From Strongyloides papillosus (Eukaryota > Nematoda > Chromadorea > Rhabditida > Strongyloididae), in contig SRSI01000018.1 of NCBI GenBank assembly GCA_005656395.1, positions 1 to 64,000 on the forward strand: DNA of 64,000 nt, given 5' to 3'. Made by a program: the position numbers and the translations under genes. The notes beneath the pieces were generated by a model that saw only the letters and a program-made list of their open reading frames with translations, made no database searches and was not told where the DNA came from. Below, one piece after another: positions 11,501-22,397 of this stretch. How positions within the stretch are numbered: position 1 is the first letter of the stretch; every line of letters begins with the position of its first letter.

Positions 11501-12824
11501 TCACATGTTTATGTTTCCTTTTTTTTCCGATTTATCATCATTAATATATTGACCTGTGTTTTTTCTGTGAGGATAAAACATGCATATAGAAACCATGATA
11601 TTTTCTGTATCTATTTTACTAATACCGCATCCAATATCTGTAGTAGAAGCCCAAACTAATTGGGCAACTTCTTCAGGAACAGGTTCTCCATCAGGTTTTC
11701 CATAAACGATATTTTCTGATTCAGCAGTCCTTTCAGTTGAAGGAGTAGATTCATCTTCTAATCCTGCGAAATTAAGCAACCATCCAATTGAATTATCAAT
11801 ATTACCAAGTATATTTTTTATATCATCAGCAACTTTTTGTGCTTGGTTAGCTAAAGTAGTATTAACAATAAGCTCTTTTGCTTTATGTTTAAGACGTAAA
11901 TTATTAATATCAATTATTAACTACAAAATATTAGTGAGAAAGTATATTAAACTTACTTGAGATTTCAAACGAGCATATTCATCAGGTTTTAATGTTGTAG
12001 TTGTTGCTGTGATTGTAGTTGTTGTTGTGGTAGTAGTTATGGTTTTTTGAGTTTGATGTCTAGTTGGTGGGATAGTTAGTGGTTTAAGTGAAGGTTTTTT
12101 AGGTGTAGTTTGTTTTTTTTGTTTTTCTCTTTGTTAAAGGTTGTCTATGTCCGGGTTTTCTAGTTTGTGGTCTCTTATTTGGAGGTCTTGGAGTTGAAGT
12201 TCGTCGAGCCGTAGTTTTTCGAATAGGAGGTCTTGTAGTTGGAAGCCTTCGAGCTGTAGTTTTTCGAGGTGGAGGCCTTCGAGGTAAAGTTCTCCGAGCT
12301 GGAGGTTTTCGAGCAGTAGTTTTTCGAATTGGAGGTCTTCGAGGTGTTGTTCTTCGAAGTGGAGGTCTTCTAGGTGTAGTTCTTCGACCTGGAGGTCTTC
12401 GAGGTGTAGTTCTTCGAAATGGAGGTCTTCGGGGTGTAGTTCTTCGAAGTGGAGGTCTTCTAGGTGTAGTTCTTCGAGCTGGGGGTCTTGGAAAGGGGGG
12501 TCTTTTTCTTGGGTTTTTTCCAGCTATCGGTTTTTTAATTATAACTTTTTTTTTATTATTTTTTATTTCAGCAATTGTTTGTTCATTTTGCCCTTCTTTT
12601 TTATCAGCTTGTCTTTTTTTTAGATATTTAATTTCATTATTTTCACCTACAGAGTAAATTAAAGGTTCTTGATTTATAAGATTTATTGAGGATAGGTCAT
12701 TTTCTACTAAATCTAATGATGCACTATCTTCACTTCTTACATTAATTTCTAATGTTTGATATTGAAAAAACAGTTTAGATAAAATGATTAATTTAATACA
12801 ATAATTACTGTAAAATACACACAT
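11501..12824 (-). pseudogene. SCP/TAPS gene C5 with a single homopolymer frameshift
   Basis: Start MCVFYSNYCIKLIILSKLFF at 12824, propeptide end YLKKRQ at about 69-72, then the longest stalk repeat of the array (nine to ten RRTTPRRPPxR units). At 12113-12120 there is a run of eight T (A8 on the gene strand) where C2, C3 and C4 have seven. The frame ends a few codons later (about 12099) although the other frame stays open to the donor at 11956. Intron 11921-11956 (36 nt) and exon 2 (11501-11920) are intact, with EVAQLVWASTTDIGCGIS and SICMFYPHRKNT. A second extra A near 11520 lengthens the C-terminus to KKGNINM. It is either an early pseudogene or a homopolymer sequencing error. CAP2 is also less conserved than in its neighbours. 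Confidence 0.7.
12180..12490 (-). repeat. 30-bp minisatellite in C5 exon 1
   Basis: Longest version of the stalk repeat, about ten 30-nt units, with more divergent units at the distal end (RKTTARKPPAR, RRTLPRRPPPR) and more uniform units near the propeptide. Confidence 0.85.
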
Positions 12825-13921
12825 TTTTAGTTTTCATTTTAAACTTCGGAAAGTCATCTTTTTATTGTTTTCTTTATTTGCGTAATATCAAAAGTATGTT
12901 ACTCGATTATCAAAAGTGTATTTGAACATTTAAATAAAAAATAGACATAAAAATATTTGTATTCAAGATATCATCACTTATAAAATATTTGGAACATAAT
13001 CAAGAATAGTACTCTTTTAATAGTCCAAATTTTAATTTTACAACTTTTTGATTTAGATATGTAGATAAAAATATCGTTAATATTTTTTTATTTAATCATC
13101 AGAAATCTACGTCTCCGCTTGCTTTAGTTACACTTATATAAAATTTACTATATACTTTTTGTTAAAATATTTATTAATTCATACACTTGTCTGTATTTAT
13201 GAGCTAGATTTTATCATTTTTTTTAGAAATTTTGTTAACTAATCTAAAAATAATTTATCGAAAATGTACTAGACTACTTGATTTAAATATTACTTCTACA
13301 ACAGGAAGCTTTAATTTTTAATATTTGAGATATTTACCTTTTTTTGTCAAAAATAAGAATTATGAATATTCTTATAATATTTGAATATAAGAAGCTGTGA
13401 ATGAGTATAAATATGTTGAATTTAAAAATAATTATCTATATATAATTTTATACTATATTTACATTGTTTTATATCACCAGACTAATCTTATTTCTTTATA
13501 GGATTAGTCACCAATAATAAAATTTTAATTCAAATTAACATTAAATATATATGATAATAAAGGTCAAACTGATGTTTAAGAAAAAACTTTCCTAGTATAT
13601 AAAATGGTTTTCTTTGATCAAAAATCATTTTTAACATTTATCATATCTAAGCTGATAAAAAAAAACTTTTATTACTCTTATTCGTAAAAATTTGATAACA
13701 TTAACAAAAGTAGTGTTAAAGAAAGAAATCATTCTCATATCTCCTTTCTTTATATGAAAAACAACGTACAAAAAAGTAAAAATTGTAAATGTTTTAGATT
13801 GGGTTCATGTAATTTATCACAAATTAAAAACACTTTAACTTTATTATTGATTACTACTCACATATACATAATTAAATTTTTATTGATACCAAAACAATAT
13901 GTTTAAAGAAATTCTATAAGT
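12825..13921. other. Array spacer between C5 and C6
   Basis: C5 upstream block at 12941-12970 and the 3' block of C6 at about 13570-13700. The stretch at 13340-13520 is not matched in the other spacers and may be a small insertion. No gene. Confidence 0.5.
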
Positions 13922-15015
13922 TCACATATTTATGTTTTCATCACTCCGGTTTAACATTATCTTTATATTGCCTGGAATATTTCCTTTCGGAGAAAACAGG
14001 CACACGGTTATAATACCATCTTCACATTCCGTGTCAGTAAGACCACATCCAATATTTGTTGTGGAAATAGAAATTAATTGTGTAAATCTCTTAGGGGTAG
14101 GTCCGTTCTCAAGATTATCATAATCGATAACTGTTGATTCACTAGTCCACATGGATAAAGGATCATATTTACTTTCTGATTCTGCAATATGGAATGACAC
14201 ACCAGCAGATTCTTTATTAATATTATCAACTCTTTTTTCTGCTGATTCTTCAACATGTTTTTGTGCCCTCTTAGTTAAAGCATCGTCAACTTTAAGAATT
14301 TCTGCGTGATTTTTAGTACGTAATTCATTAATTTTTTTATTAACTGTAAAATATTGGTAACAAAAATACAGTCACTTTACATCAGATTTCAAATGAGCAT
14401 ATTTTTCAGGTTTTACTGTTGTGGTTGCTGTTGTTGTTGTGGGTTTTGGGTTTAGTTGGTAGAATAAATGGTGATTTTAATGTTAGTTTAGGTTGTGGTT
14501 TTAAAGTTGGTCTGGGTTTCGCTTTTAATATTGGTTTGGGTTGTGGTTTTCATGATGGTTTAAGTTTTGGTCTAACTTTAGATCTAGGTGTAATTCTAAT
14601 TGATCGAAAAGGTAAAGATTTTTTTAATGTAGTTTGTTTTTTTGTTGTTTTTTGGTAGATATGATTTATATCCGAGTTTTTTAGTCGGTGGTCTTCTATT
14701 TGGAGGTCTTCGAGCTGGAGGTTTTTAAGCTTTTACTCTATTTTTAATATTTTTCATTGGAATACTTTTTCGTTTACATTGACCACCTTTTTCACCAGAA
14801 TGTCGTTTCCTTAGATATTTATTTTCATTATTTTCACTTTTAGAATAAACTAAGGAGTATTGATTTATAAAATTTTTGATAATAGATCATTTTGCATTAA
14901 CTCCAACGATGCACTATTGTCTTTTTATACATTATTTTCTAATGTCTGATATTGGAGAAATAACATATATAAAATAATAAATCTAATATAATGATTACTA
15001 TAAAAAAATGTTCAT
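13922..15015 (-). pseudogene. SCP/TAPS pseudogene C6, multiple lesions
   Basis: The ATG at 15015 is followed by seven T on the gene strand where C7 has six, so the frame stops at once. TAA replaces a Glu codon at 14927-14925, the SSKNF region has lost one A, a TAA falls in the stalk near 14727, and a TGA interrupts the KP-rich tract near 14553. Exon 2 has lost one base just after the acceptor (A7 where eight are needed, about 14336-14342) and another in the CCAGG-CAATAT region near 13970. The intron at about 14344-14379 (GTAAAG..TTTACAG) is still recognisable, as are CAP motifs such as GCGLTDTEC and VCLFSPKGNI. The gene is clearly dead, although 60-90 residue open pieces remain. Confidence 0.9.
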
Positions 15016-15943
15016 ATTTAGTTTTCATTTGGAATTTTAAAAATGGTTCTTTTTATTCCTTTCTATATTTACTTAATATTAAAAATTTGTTGCTCAATTA
15101 TCAAAAGTATGTTTTAACGTATGAATTCAAAGCAGATGTAAAAAAATATTTATATTCAAGATATTATCTCTTATTTATCTAAATGTAAACAAGAGTAGTA
15201 TTTTTAAATATAAACTTTAATGCCAAAACTTACAGAGTTTGAAATTTAGATAAATATGTCATCATAATATTTTTGTTTAACTTCCTGAAAGTTATGTCTC
15301 TGCCTGACTTTGACTACACTTTTAAAGCATCTATTATATAATTTTTGAAAAAATATTTCATAATACTTAATAATTCATTAATTTGTCTGTGCTTAAAAGT
15401 TTAATTTTATAATTTCGTTAAAACGCTTGTTAACTAATTTGAAAATGGTTTATCAAAAATGTACTTGATTTAAATATTACTACTAAAACAAAATACTTAA
15501 CTGTGTGACTTAAAACAATTGCTACTTTATTTCATCAGTTAAGCATTACATATATCTGGATAGAAAAAAAGAAATCAAAGTTTAAGTAGAAACTTTCTTA
15601 AGATGTATCTTAGTTTTCTAGAATCAAAAATCATCTTCACTGTTTATTCTTTCTAAGTTGTAATAAATACTTATTTTGCTTATTTTAAATTCGGAATACT
15701 TTAACAAAAGTTATACCTAAGATCAACAAAATTTTTATAATTTATTTATTTTAGACCATAGAAAATACACGACAAAAAATGGAAGTGTAATATGATAATT
15801 TAGATGTATATATTTTTATCACACATAACAAACCATTTAAGTTATATTATTTATTACTATTCACTTTCATGTAATAAAATTTTTAGTGATATCACATTGA
15901 CAATATATTTGAGAAATTTCTATAAGTTCTCATATTCAAATTT
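15016..15943. other. Array spacer between C6 and C7
   Basis: C6 upstream block at 15131-15166 and 3' block of C7 at about 15590-15730. The last 70-100 bases before 15943 match the flank of C1 (2690-2765) closely, extending the exon-2 conversion tract. No gene. Confidence 0.55.
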
Positions 15944-16994
15944 TCATGGAATAGGTCTACGAATATTTTCAGGATATCGTCCTGGAATACCACCTTTTGG
16001 AGAAAGCAAACATATAGTTATAATACCAGCATTATCATCTAATTCACTAATACCACATCCAATTTCCTTAGATGAAACCCAAACTAGTTGGGCAAAATCG
16101 AGAGGAACAGTTCTTTCATTAAGATCATTGTAATCTATATCTTGTGTTGCAATAGTCCAAAAAGACAAAGGATCAAATTCACGTTCGGATTTTGCATGAT
16201 AGAAGATAAGTCCAACTGAATCATCATCGGTTTTTTTCAATTCTTTATGTGATTCATCAGCAATTTTTTGTGCTCTTCTGGCTAAAGTTGTACTAACAGT
16301 AAGTTTTTCTGCTTGATGTTTAAGACGTAATTTATTAATATCACTTATTGCCTGTAAAATATTAGTGAAAAAAAGGATGTCAACTCACTTTAGTTTTCAA
16401 AGTAGCATATTTACCAGGTTTTACTGTTGTTGTTGTGGGTTCTGCAGTTTGAGGTTTTGCTGGTGGGTTAACTGGGGGTTGAGGTTTTGGTTTAACTGGT
16501 GGTTTAGGTTTTGGTGTAACTGGAGGTTTAGGTTTATTTGGTCCGCTAGGTGATGGTTTTTTTGATGTAATTTGTTTTTTTGTTGTAATTTGTTTTTTTG
16601 TTGTTCTTTTATGTGGATTCGGTCTAGATCCGGGTTTTTTAGTTGGTAGTCTCCTATTTGGAGGTCTTGGAGCTGGAGTTTTTCGTACTGGAGATCTTCT
16701 TGCTAGAAGTGTTTTAGCTTGGAATCTTTTTTTATTTCTCTTCTTTGAAATACTATTCTTTTTATTATTCCTTTCTTTTTTATCAGCTTGTCGTTTTCTT
16801 AGATGTTTGTTCTCACTTATAGAATGAACTAAGGAATCTTGATTTATAAAATTTTTTGAAGATAGGACATTTTTCATTAAATCTGATAATGTAATATCTT
16901 CACTTCTTGCATTATTTTCCAATGCTTGATATTGGAGGAATAATATAAATAAAATGATAAATGTAATATAATAATCACTATAAAAAATATTCAT
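15944..16994 (-). CDS. SCP/TAPS (CAP-domain) secreted protein C7, Lys/Pro stalk
   Basis: Exons 16389-16994 and 15944-16351, intron 37 nt (GTGAGT..TTTACAG, phase 0), about 337 residues. Signal peptide MNIFYSDYYITFIILFILF, propeptide end HLRKRQADKK at about 64-70, then a stalk that differs from C1-C5: no 30-bp minisatellite but KKQITTKKQI and PKPPVTPKPKPPVKPKPQPP. The CAP exon has DFAQLVWVSSKEIGCGIS and ITICLLSPKGGI and is about 96% identical to C1 exon 2, while the stalks are unrelated. This indicates conversion or exchange limited to exon 2 and the 3' flank. CAP1 lacks His, as in the other members. Confidence 0.88.
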
Positions 16995-18996
16995 TTTTTA
17001 ATTTTCTTAGCAATTTAGAAAAAAAGTTGCTTTTATGGCTTATATTATTTACATAACGCTAAAAAGATATTGTTTGATTTTTGAAGAGTAAATTTTTAAG
17101 TTTCAATACAAAGCAAATGTGTGAAGATATTTATGTTCAAGATATTATCACTTATTAGATAGTGTTAGTGTAAAAAATAATAATATTATTTAAATTTGGA
17201 TCCAAATATAGATGTTAAAACTTATTATTACAAATATATCAATAAAAATATTGTTTTTTGTTTAATCATACGACGGTTTGGTATTCTAATGGTTGTGTGC
17301 ACATGTTTTGATTTATCCACTTTAAAAATATTTTGTATAAAATATAGCATAATAGATTTAAAATTTTCTAAAGTATTTTAAACAAATTATACGACAGTTA
17401 ACGTATGATAATTAAAGTAATATTCTAAAGTACAACCTTGTAAGTTATCTAAAAATTTAAACATTATCTACAAATCCTTTGAATTATTTACTCACGAATT
17501 TTCAGATTCACTTATTTGGACTTGAATATTTCAAATCCACACTTTTGGACAATTAATCCTTCTAAACCACCGATTTTACCCACAAGGTCAACTTGGAGCT
17601 TAAAACCACGATTCTTAAACCTTTAAATCTTTTGAATCTACATTATTTCTTACATAAATACCCCAGCATAGTTATCATCCTAGAATCCTTCTCTCATGCT
17701 TATGATTCCTGTGAAACCAGGTTCTACATTCAGGGGTCTTAGAAATCACATATACTCTACAAACCATTTCAAATACACCTTTGCACACTCTATCATTGTT
17801 ATTGGCTGACGTGGACAACTACTTCAACCCATCAAGAAGCAACTCAAGCACACAAAGAGAATTATCTAAAAAAGCTAACTTTATTTCAGGAAGAAACTAA
17901 TCCCAATTATGGTTAGGTGGTAGACCAGATATAGCATATAAATCTAATAAATGATCTCATAGAAATCTAAGCCATTAACTCGTGTCATTCTGTAAAATAT
18001 AATTGGATGTAATTTAAATGGTTTTTGTCCAATACATAGCTGTAGTTTGTTTTGATTTCTATAATAATTACGTTGTAAAAGTCACTTTTAATAGAAAAAT
18101 ATGGTTTTACATGCTAAAGATAAAATTTACAACACTAATTTTTGTAATTTTCCACTTACAACTTTGAATTTTAATGGCACTAAATGCTTTGTCCTTGAAA
18201 TAAATACAAAAACTTTCAAGATATTGTTTTGAATTTTAATTTTCAATGTCTTATTAAAATCTAATAAATCTATTATTTATTTCAATCAATAGACAAAGCT
18301 ATTCTTTTCTTCTTAAGATTCGTTTATATAATTTTCTATTAAAAATGCTTGTAGCTGAGTATGCTGTATTTCCAAGAAATACATGATAATTAATTGAAGA
18401 TTTTTTAATTATAAGTATCTTATAAACTTCATTGTAAGAAAGTTTTTTGAACAAACAAAATATATTAAAAATAGAATACTCTTAACTGTATGTATTTAAA
18501 AATGAACCCATAACCTTCGGTTGTTAAATTATGTTGTTAGAATTCAATATTATCTCTACGAAATGAAGCTTTATTTTCTAAATTGAGATATTTATCTTTT
18601 TCTTTCATTATTTTATGATTATGCATTCTAAAAGCAAATAAGATCAGAACGAAGATTAAGAAGAAGCATTTATTAAGATGTAAATTAGTTTGTCTTCTTC
18701 ACTATTTTTCAACGATAAGTAAAAAAAAATACTTATATTACCTATCATTTGTTAAAATTGAAGAACATAAACAGAGTTTAACTTAAGACCAAATTAATTT
18801 TCATATATAATTTTATTTTCGACCATAGAAAATGTATAGAGAAACAAAAATTTAATATGCCCATTTAAATGCATATATTTTGTCATAAATAAATATTCTA
18901 TACATTTATTTGTCATTATCATTCATTAATGTGTTAGTAAACATTTTATTTATCACATTAACGGTATTTTGAGAAAAAATTTCATAAATTCAAATT
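16995..18996. other. Longer array spacer between C7 and C8 with a GC-richer insert
   Basis: C7 upstream block at 17113-17148; 3' block of C8 at about 18650-18790. The stretch 17500-17980 has clearly higher GC than its surroundings and no match in other spacers. On the minus strand it reads PNHNWD, stop, FLPEIKLAF, which resembles part of a retroelement integrase, but it is full of stops. No intact gene is present. Confidence 0.5.
17500..17980 (-). mobile_element. Possible decayed retroelement fragment
   Basis: Base composition departs from the AT-rich background. The minus-strand translation contains NWDxFLPEIKLAF (x = stop) around 17875-17915. This recalls the WD..LP...LA(Y/F) segment near the C-terminus of Ty3/gypsy or Pao integrases. 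All frames have stops and no terminal repeats were found, so the call is weak. Confidence 0.25.
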
Positions 18997-19803
18997 TTAA
19001 TATTTTGGTTTGAGAACATTTTTTTTGAATTTTCCTTCAATATTTCCTTTGGGAGAAAGTAAACACATAGTTATAACTTCTTTTGAAGCAGATCTGTAAC
19101 TTATACCGCATCCAATTTTTTTAGTCGAAGCCCAAATCAATTGTGTAAATTCTAATCCAGCGGGAAATCTTTCAGGATTACTAAAATCGATAAAGGGTGC
19201 TCCCAAAGTCCATACTGCGAAAGGAATATATGGATGGTTATATTTATTACGATAGACCAGCGTACCGACTGAAGTATTCTTACTTAATTTAACATCTGAT
19301 TCCTTTACAGATTTGCCAGCATATCTATCAACATAATTTTGTGCCACTGTAGCTAATGTTTTATCAACAGTAAGTTTTTGTGCTTGGTATTTTTTACGTA
19401 TAGTATTGATTGTATTTATTATCTATTAAACATAAATAAAAAAGTATGATCAACCTACTTTATTTTTCATTTTGTCATATTTACTAGGCTTCTTTTTTTT
19501 AGGCTTTTTAGATGAAGGTTTTTTAGTTGTCTTTTTTTTTGCCTTTTCCTTTGAAACTTTCTTTGTGCTCTTTTCACTTTTTTTGGCTGCTCGTTTTTTT
19601 AGATTTTCAGTTTCACTAATTTCAACAATAGAACTAATTATTGCTTCACGCTTTGCTAAATTTATTGAGGAGTCATCCCTTTTTATCAAATTTAATGACT
19701 CATTATCACCACTTCTTTCACCTTCATCTAATGCTTGATATTGGACAAACAGTATAGATAAAATTATAAATGTAGTGAAATAGTTACTACAAAAAATAAT
19801 CAT
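18997..19803 (-). CDS. SCP/TAPS (CAP-domain) secreted protein C8, Lys-rich stalk
   Basis: Exons 19459-19803 and 18997-19422, intron 36 nt (GTAGGT..AATAG, phase 0), 256 residues. Signal peptide MIIFCSNYFTTFIILSILFV; propeptide with NLKKRAAKK instead of YLRKRQ; a short, strongly basic stalk (KKTTKKPSSKKPKKKKPSKY) in place of the Arg/Pro repeats. Exon 2: NTIRKKYQAQKLTVDKTLA, EFTQLIWASTKKIGCGIS and VITMCLLSPKGNI. It keeps the F-T-Q of CAP1, which C1-C7 have changed to F-A-Q, but still lacks the preceding His. It is closest to C10 in layout and is the parent-type copy for pseudogene C9. Confidence 0.88.
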
Positions 19804-21534
19804 TTTTATTTTACTTATAGAATTCAGGAAAAAAAGTTACTTTTATTGTTTTCATTATTTATTTAATATCAAAAATTTTTGTTTAATTATTAAAAAACAT
19901 TAAAATGTTAATTTAAATGAAAAGGTTATATAAAAATATATATATTACGTGTTTTTACCACCTACATATATAGTTTTTTATGTTAAAAGAGTATTGATAC
20001 TATTTTTTATATTCTAAGTTTAAATGAAAAATTTATTGATACTGGTATGGAAATTAAATATTGTTTATCATTGTTTAACGCCAAATGATATACTTCATGG
20101 GTCATACCAAAAGTATTATTTGATAGATTCTTGTAAGGCTTGTTCAGCTGTAAGTTTGATAAACTATCACAATCGTACTTCTACATGTGATTTACACTTT
20201 AACTGATCAATTAGTTTTATGATCTGATAATTTTGCCAATATTTAATTGACAAAACGATAAATAACATGTGGGTGAAATCTTTTGTTTTATTTAGAAGAC
20301 CTAGTTTAGTAAATTTTAAAAATCATAATGACACAGCTTTTATTTATGTATTATTACAGGAAGTAAAACATTTTATAGTAAATATTAAAAAAATTATATT
20401 GTATCAAATAAAATCATTTCTATTATCTACATTTAATCCAATACATAAAATTTTAATTACTATTAATTGGAGAAGTTATTTTTATGTAGATTGCAAATTT
20501 TTATTGTCAAAAATTTATATTTATCGTACTCTTTTTTATTATAATATAGCTATACTAGCAAGGATGTTCCCATATAAATAGAAAACCTTTCTTCACTAGC
20601 ATAATTACGTTAGTGAAGAAGTAGGTATACTTTCATGTTATCTGCTAAATTTATATTTTGTATACTTTTAATCTCTTTTTTAATTAAAATGTGTTTACAG
20701 ATAATTTTAGTTTCAATTGCGTTACAAAGTCATTTTTAAGAACGTCATGTAGATTTTACATATTTCAGAATGAAGTTTGACACATTAATATTTAAAAAAT
20801 TTCGACTTGTAGCTATGAATTTCTATATTATCAACTGTTCGTTCTTGAAATATATGGAAAAGCTCAAAAGAAATTATTTTAAATTTTAATTTTCTATATC
20901 TTTTCTAAATCTAACAAATTCATAAATTAATTCTTCCAGGGGATACAAAATTATTCATTGACAATTGTCTATTTATAATAATCTCATAAAATTCGTGGTA
21001 AGAAAGTTACTAAGAACAAGCTATAAAATGCTATTTATAGAATATTTTAAGTTAAATGCATTACTTTCTGTTGGTAAAATAACTATTAAAATTCTTTTAA
21101 ATTTTACCACCCAATTAGATTGTTAAAGTTCAATATTATATCTACAAAAGGAAGGTTTACATTCTATATTGATATAATTAACTTTCTATTTCTTCGTTCT
21201 ATGATTACATACTCTAATGACAGTTAAAATCAAGATGAAGTTTAAGAAGAAACCTCTTTTTGTATGTGAATAAAGTTTTCATCATCACTATTTCTTCTCT
21301 ATAAGTTAGAAGAAAATAATTATATTGGTTATTTATTTATTAAATTTGGAGAACATGAACGAAAGTTATATTTAAGATCAAGTTAATTTTCATATTTATT
21401 TTCATTTTTGACGATAAAAAATGTATAAAAAATTCTATACATTTATTCGTCATTATCATTTATTAATGTGTTAGTGAATATTTTTGTTATCACGTTAACG
21501 ATTTATTGAGAAAAATTTTTATAAATTGATATTT
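19804..21534. other. Array spacer between C8 and C9
   Basis: About 18.5-20.8 kb and 21.0-23.4 kb are two copies of one duplicated segment, which explains the matching non-coding sequence. It holds a weak upstream block at about 19924, a hairpin at 20584-20626 and a 3' block of C9 at about 21230-21380. Plus-strand open frames at 20024-20206 and 20267-20581 are not kept in the second copy and are not considered genes. Confidence 0.55.
20584..20626. other. Stem-loop kept in both copies of the segmental duplication
   Basis: CTTCACTA (20591-20598) pairs with TAGTGAAG (20611-20618). The stem extends through TT/AA and ACCT (20584-20588 area) with AGGT (20623-20626 area) across a small bulge. In the other copy the stem is ACTTCTTCACT/AGTGGAGAAGT (23173-23208), where one A:T pair has become G:U while pairing is kept. 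The flanking sequence is more diverged. Confidence 0.4.
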
Positions 21535-22397
21535 CTAAATTTTATATATTGATCTATGAATATTTTTAGCAAGTTGTTCTTTAATGTTTTTTTAGGAGAA
21601 AGTAAGCATATAGTTGTAATTTCATTTGTTGAAGCTTTGTAACTCATACAGCAACCAATTATTTTAGTCAAGCTTCACATCAATTGTGTAAAATCTAATC
21701 CAGCTGGAAATCTTGTATGGTTTTTAAAATCGATAGAGGGCGCTCCCAAAGTCCATTTTGATAAAGGATCTTATTCACCAGTAGTATCTATACGATAGAC
21801 ATCTGTATCAAGTGAAATATTCTTATTTAACTCAACATTTAATTTTTACAGACGTCCACGAGCAGATCTATCAGTAAAATTTTATATTAATTCAGTCAAA
21901 TTTTTGTCAACTTTATGTTTTTTTGCTTAGTACCTAAAACGTAAAACATTGATTTTATAATATATCTATTCAATATAAATAAAAAATGTATGGTCAACTT
22001 ACTTGAAATTTTCATTCCTCAAAATTATCAGGCTTTGGTGCTGTGATTGTAGATGCTGTAGTTGTGAAAATTGTAGTTGTTGAATTTTTTGTTATCTTTT
22101 TTGAACATTTTTTTAATTTTCTTTCTTGAGGGTTTTTTTTTGTTCAACTTTTTCTTTACAACTCTCTTTTTACTTTTTTGGCTTTTTGCTTTTCTAAATT
22201 TTCAGTTTCTCCAATTTCAGCTATAGGACTAGTTATTTCATCACGTTTTACAAAATTTCTTAAAGATTCATAATTTTGTATAAAATCTAATGATTCACTA
22301 TCTTCACTTCTCGCATTATTTTCTTATGCTTGATGTTGGAAAAAAGCATAGGTAAAATAATAAATATAATATAATAGTTACTTCAAAAAAGAAGCAT
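21535..22397 (-). pseudogene. SCP/TAPS pseudogene C9, degenerate copy of C8
   Basis: The ATG at 22397 is followed by TGA at codon 5. Traces of the C8-type propeptide (dibasic Lys-rich segment near 22180), a Thr/Val tract (about 22030-22090) that C8 lacks, an intron-like GTAAGT at about 22003 and CAP remnants (equivalents of GAPxIDF, DFTQLM, IGCCM and KGNI) between 21540 and 21960 are visible. No open frame of 60 residues survives. The whole segment with its flanks matches 18.5-20.8 kb. Confidence 0.8.

Noticed and set aside
3415..12490. 30-bp repeats considered as a CRISPR array
   Set aside because: No unique spacers; the units are contiguous, code in frame and lie inside eukaryotic exons.
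2719..16133. Plus-strand ORFs opposite CAP exons (2719-2955, 13932-14123, 15804-16133)
   Set aside because: Antisense to clearly coding CAP domains; starts are not ATG in at least the first case.
20267..20581. 104-codon plus-strand ORF upstream of C8
   Set aside because: The duplicated copy near 22.85 kb has a stop within 19 codons and diverges without codon constraint.
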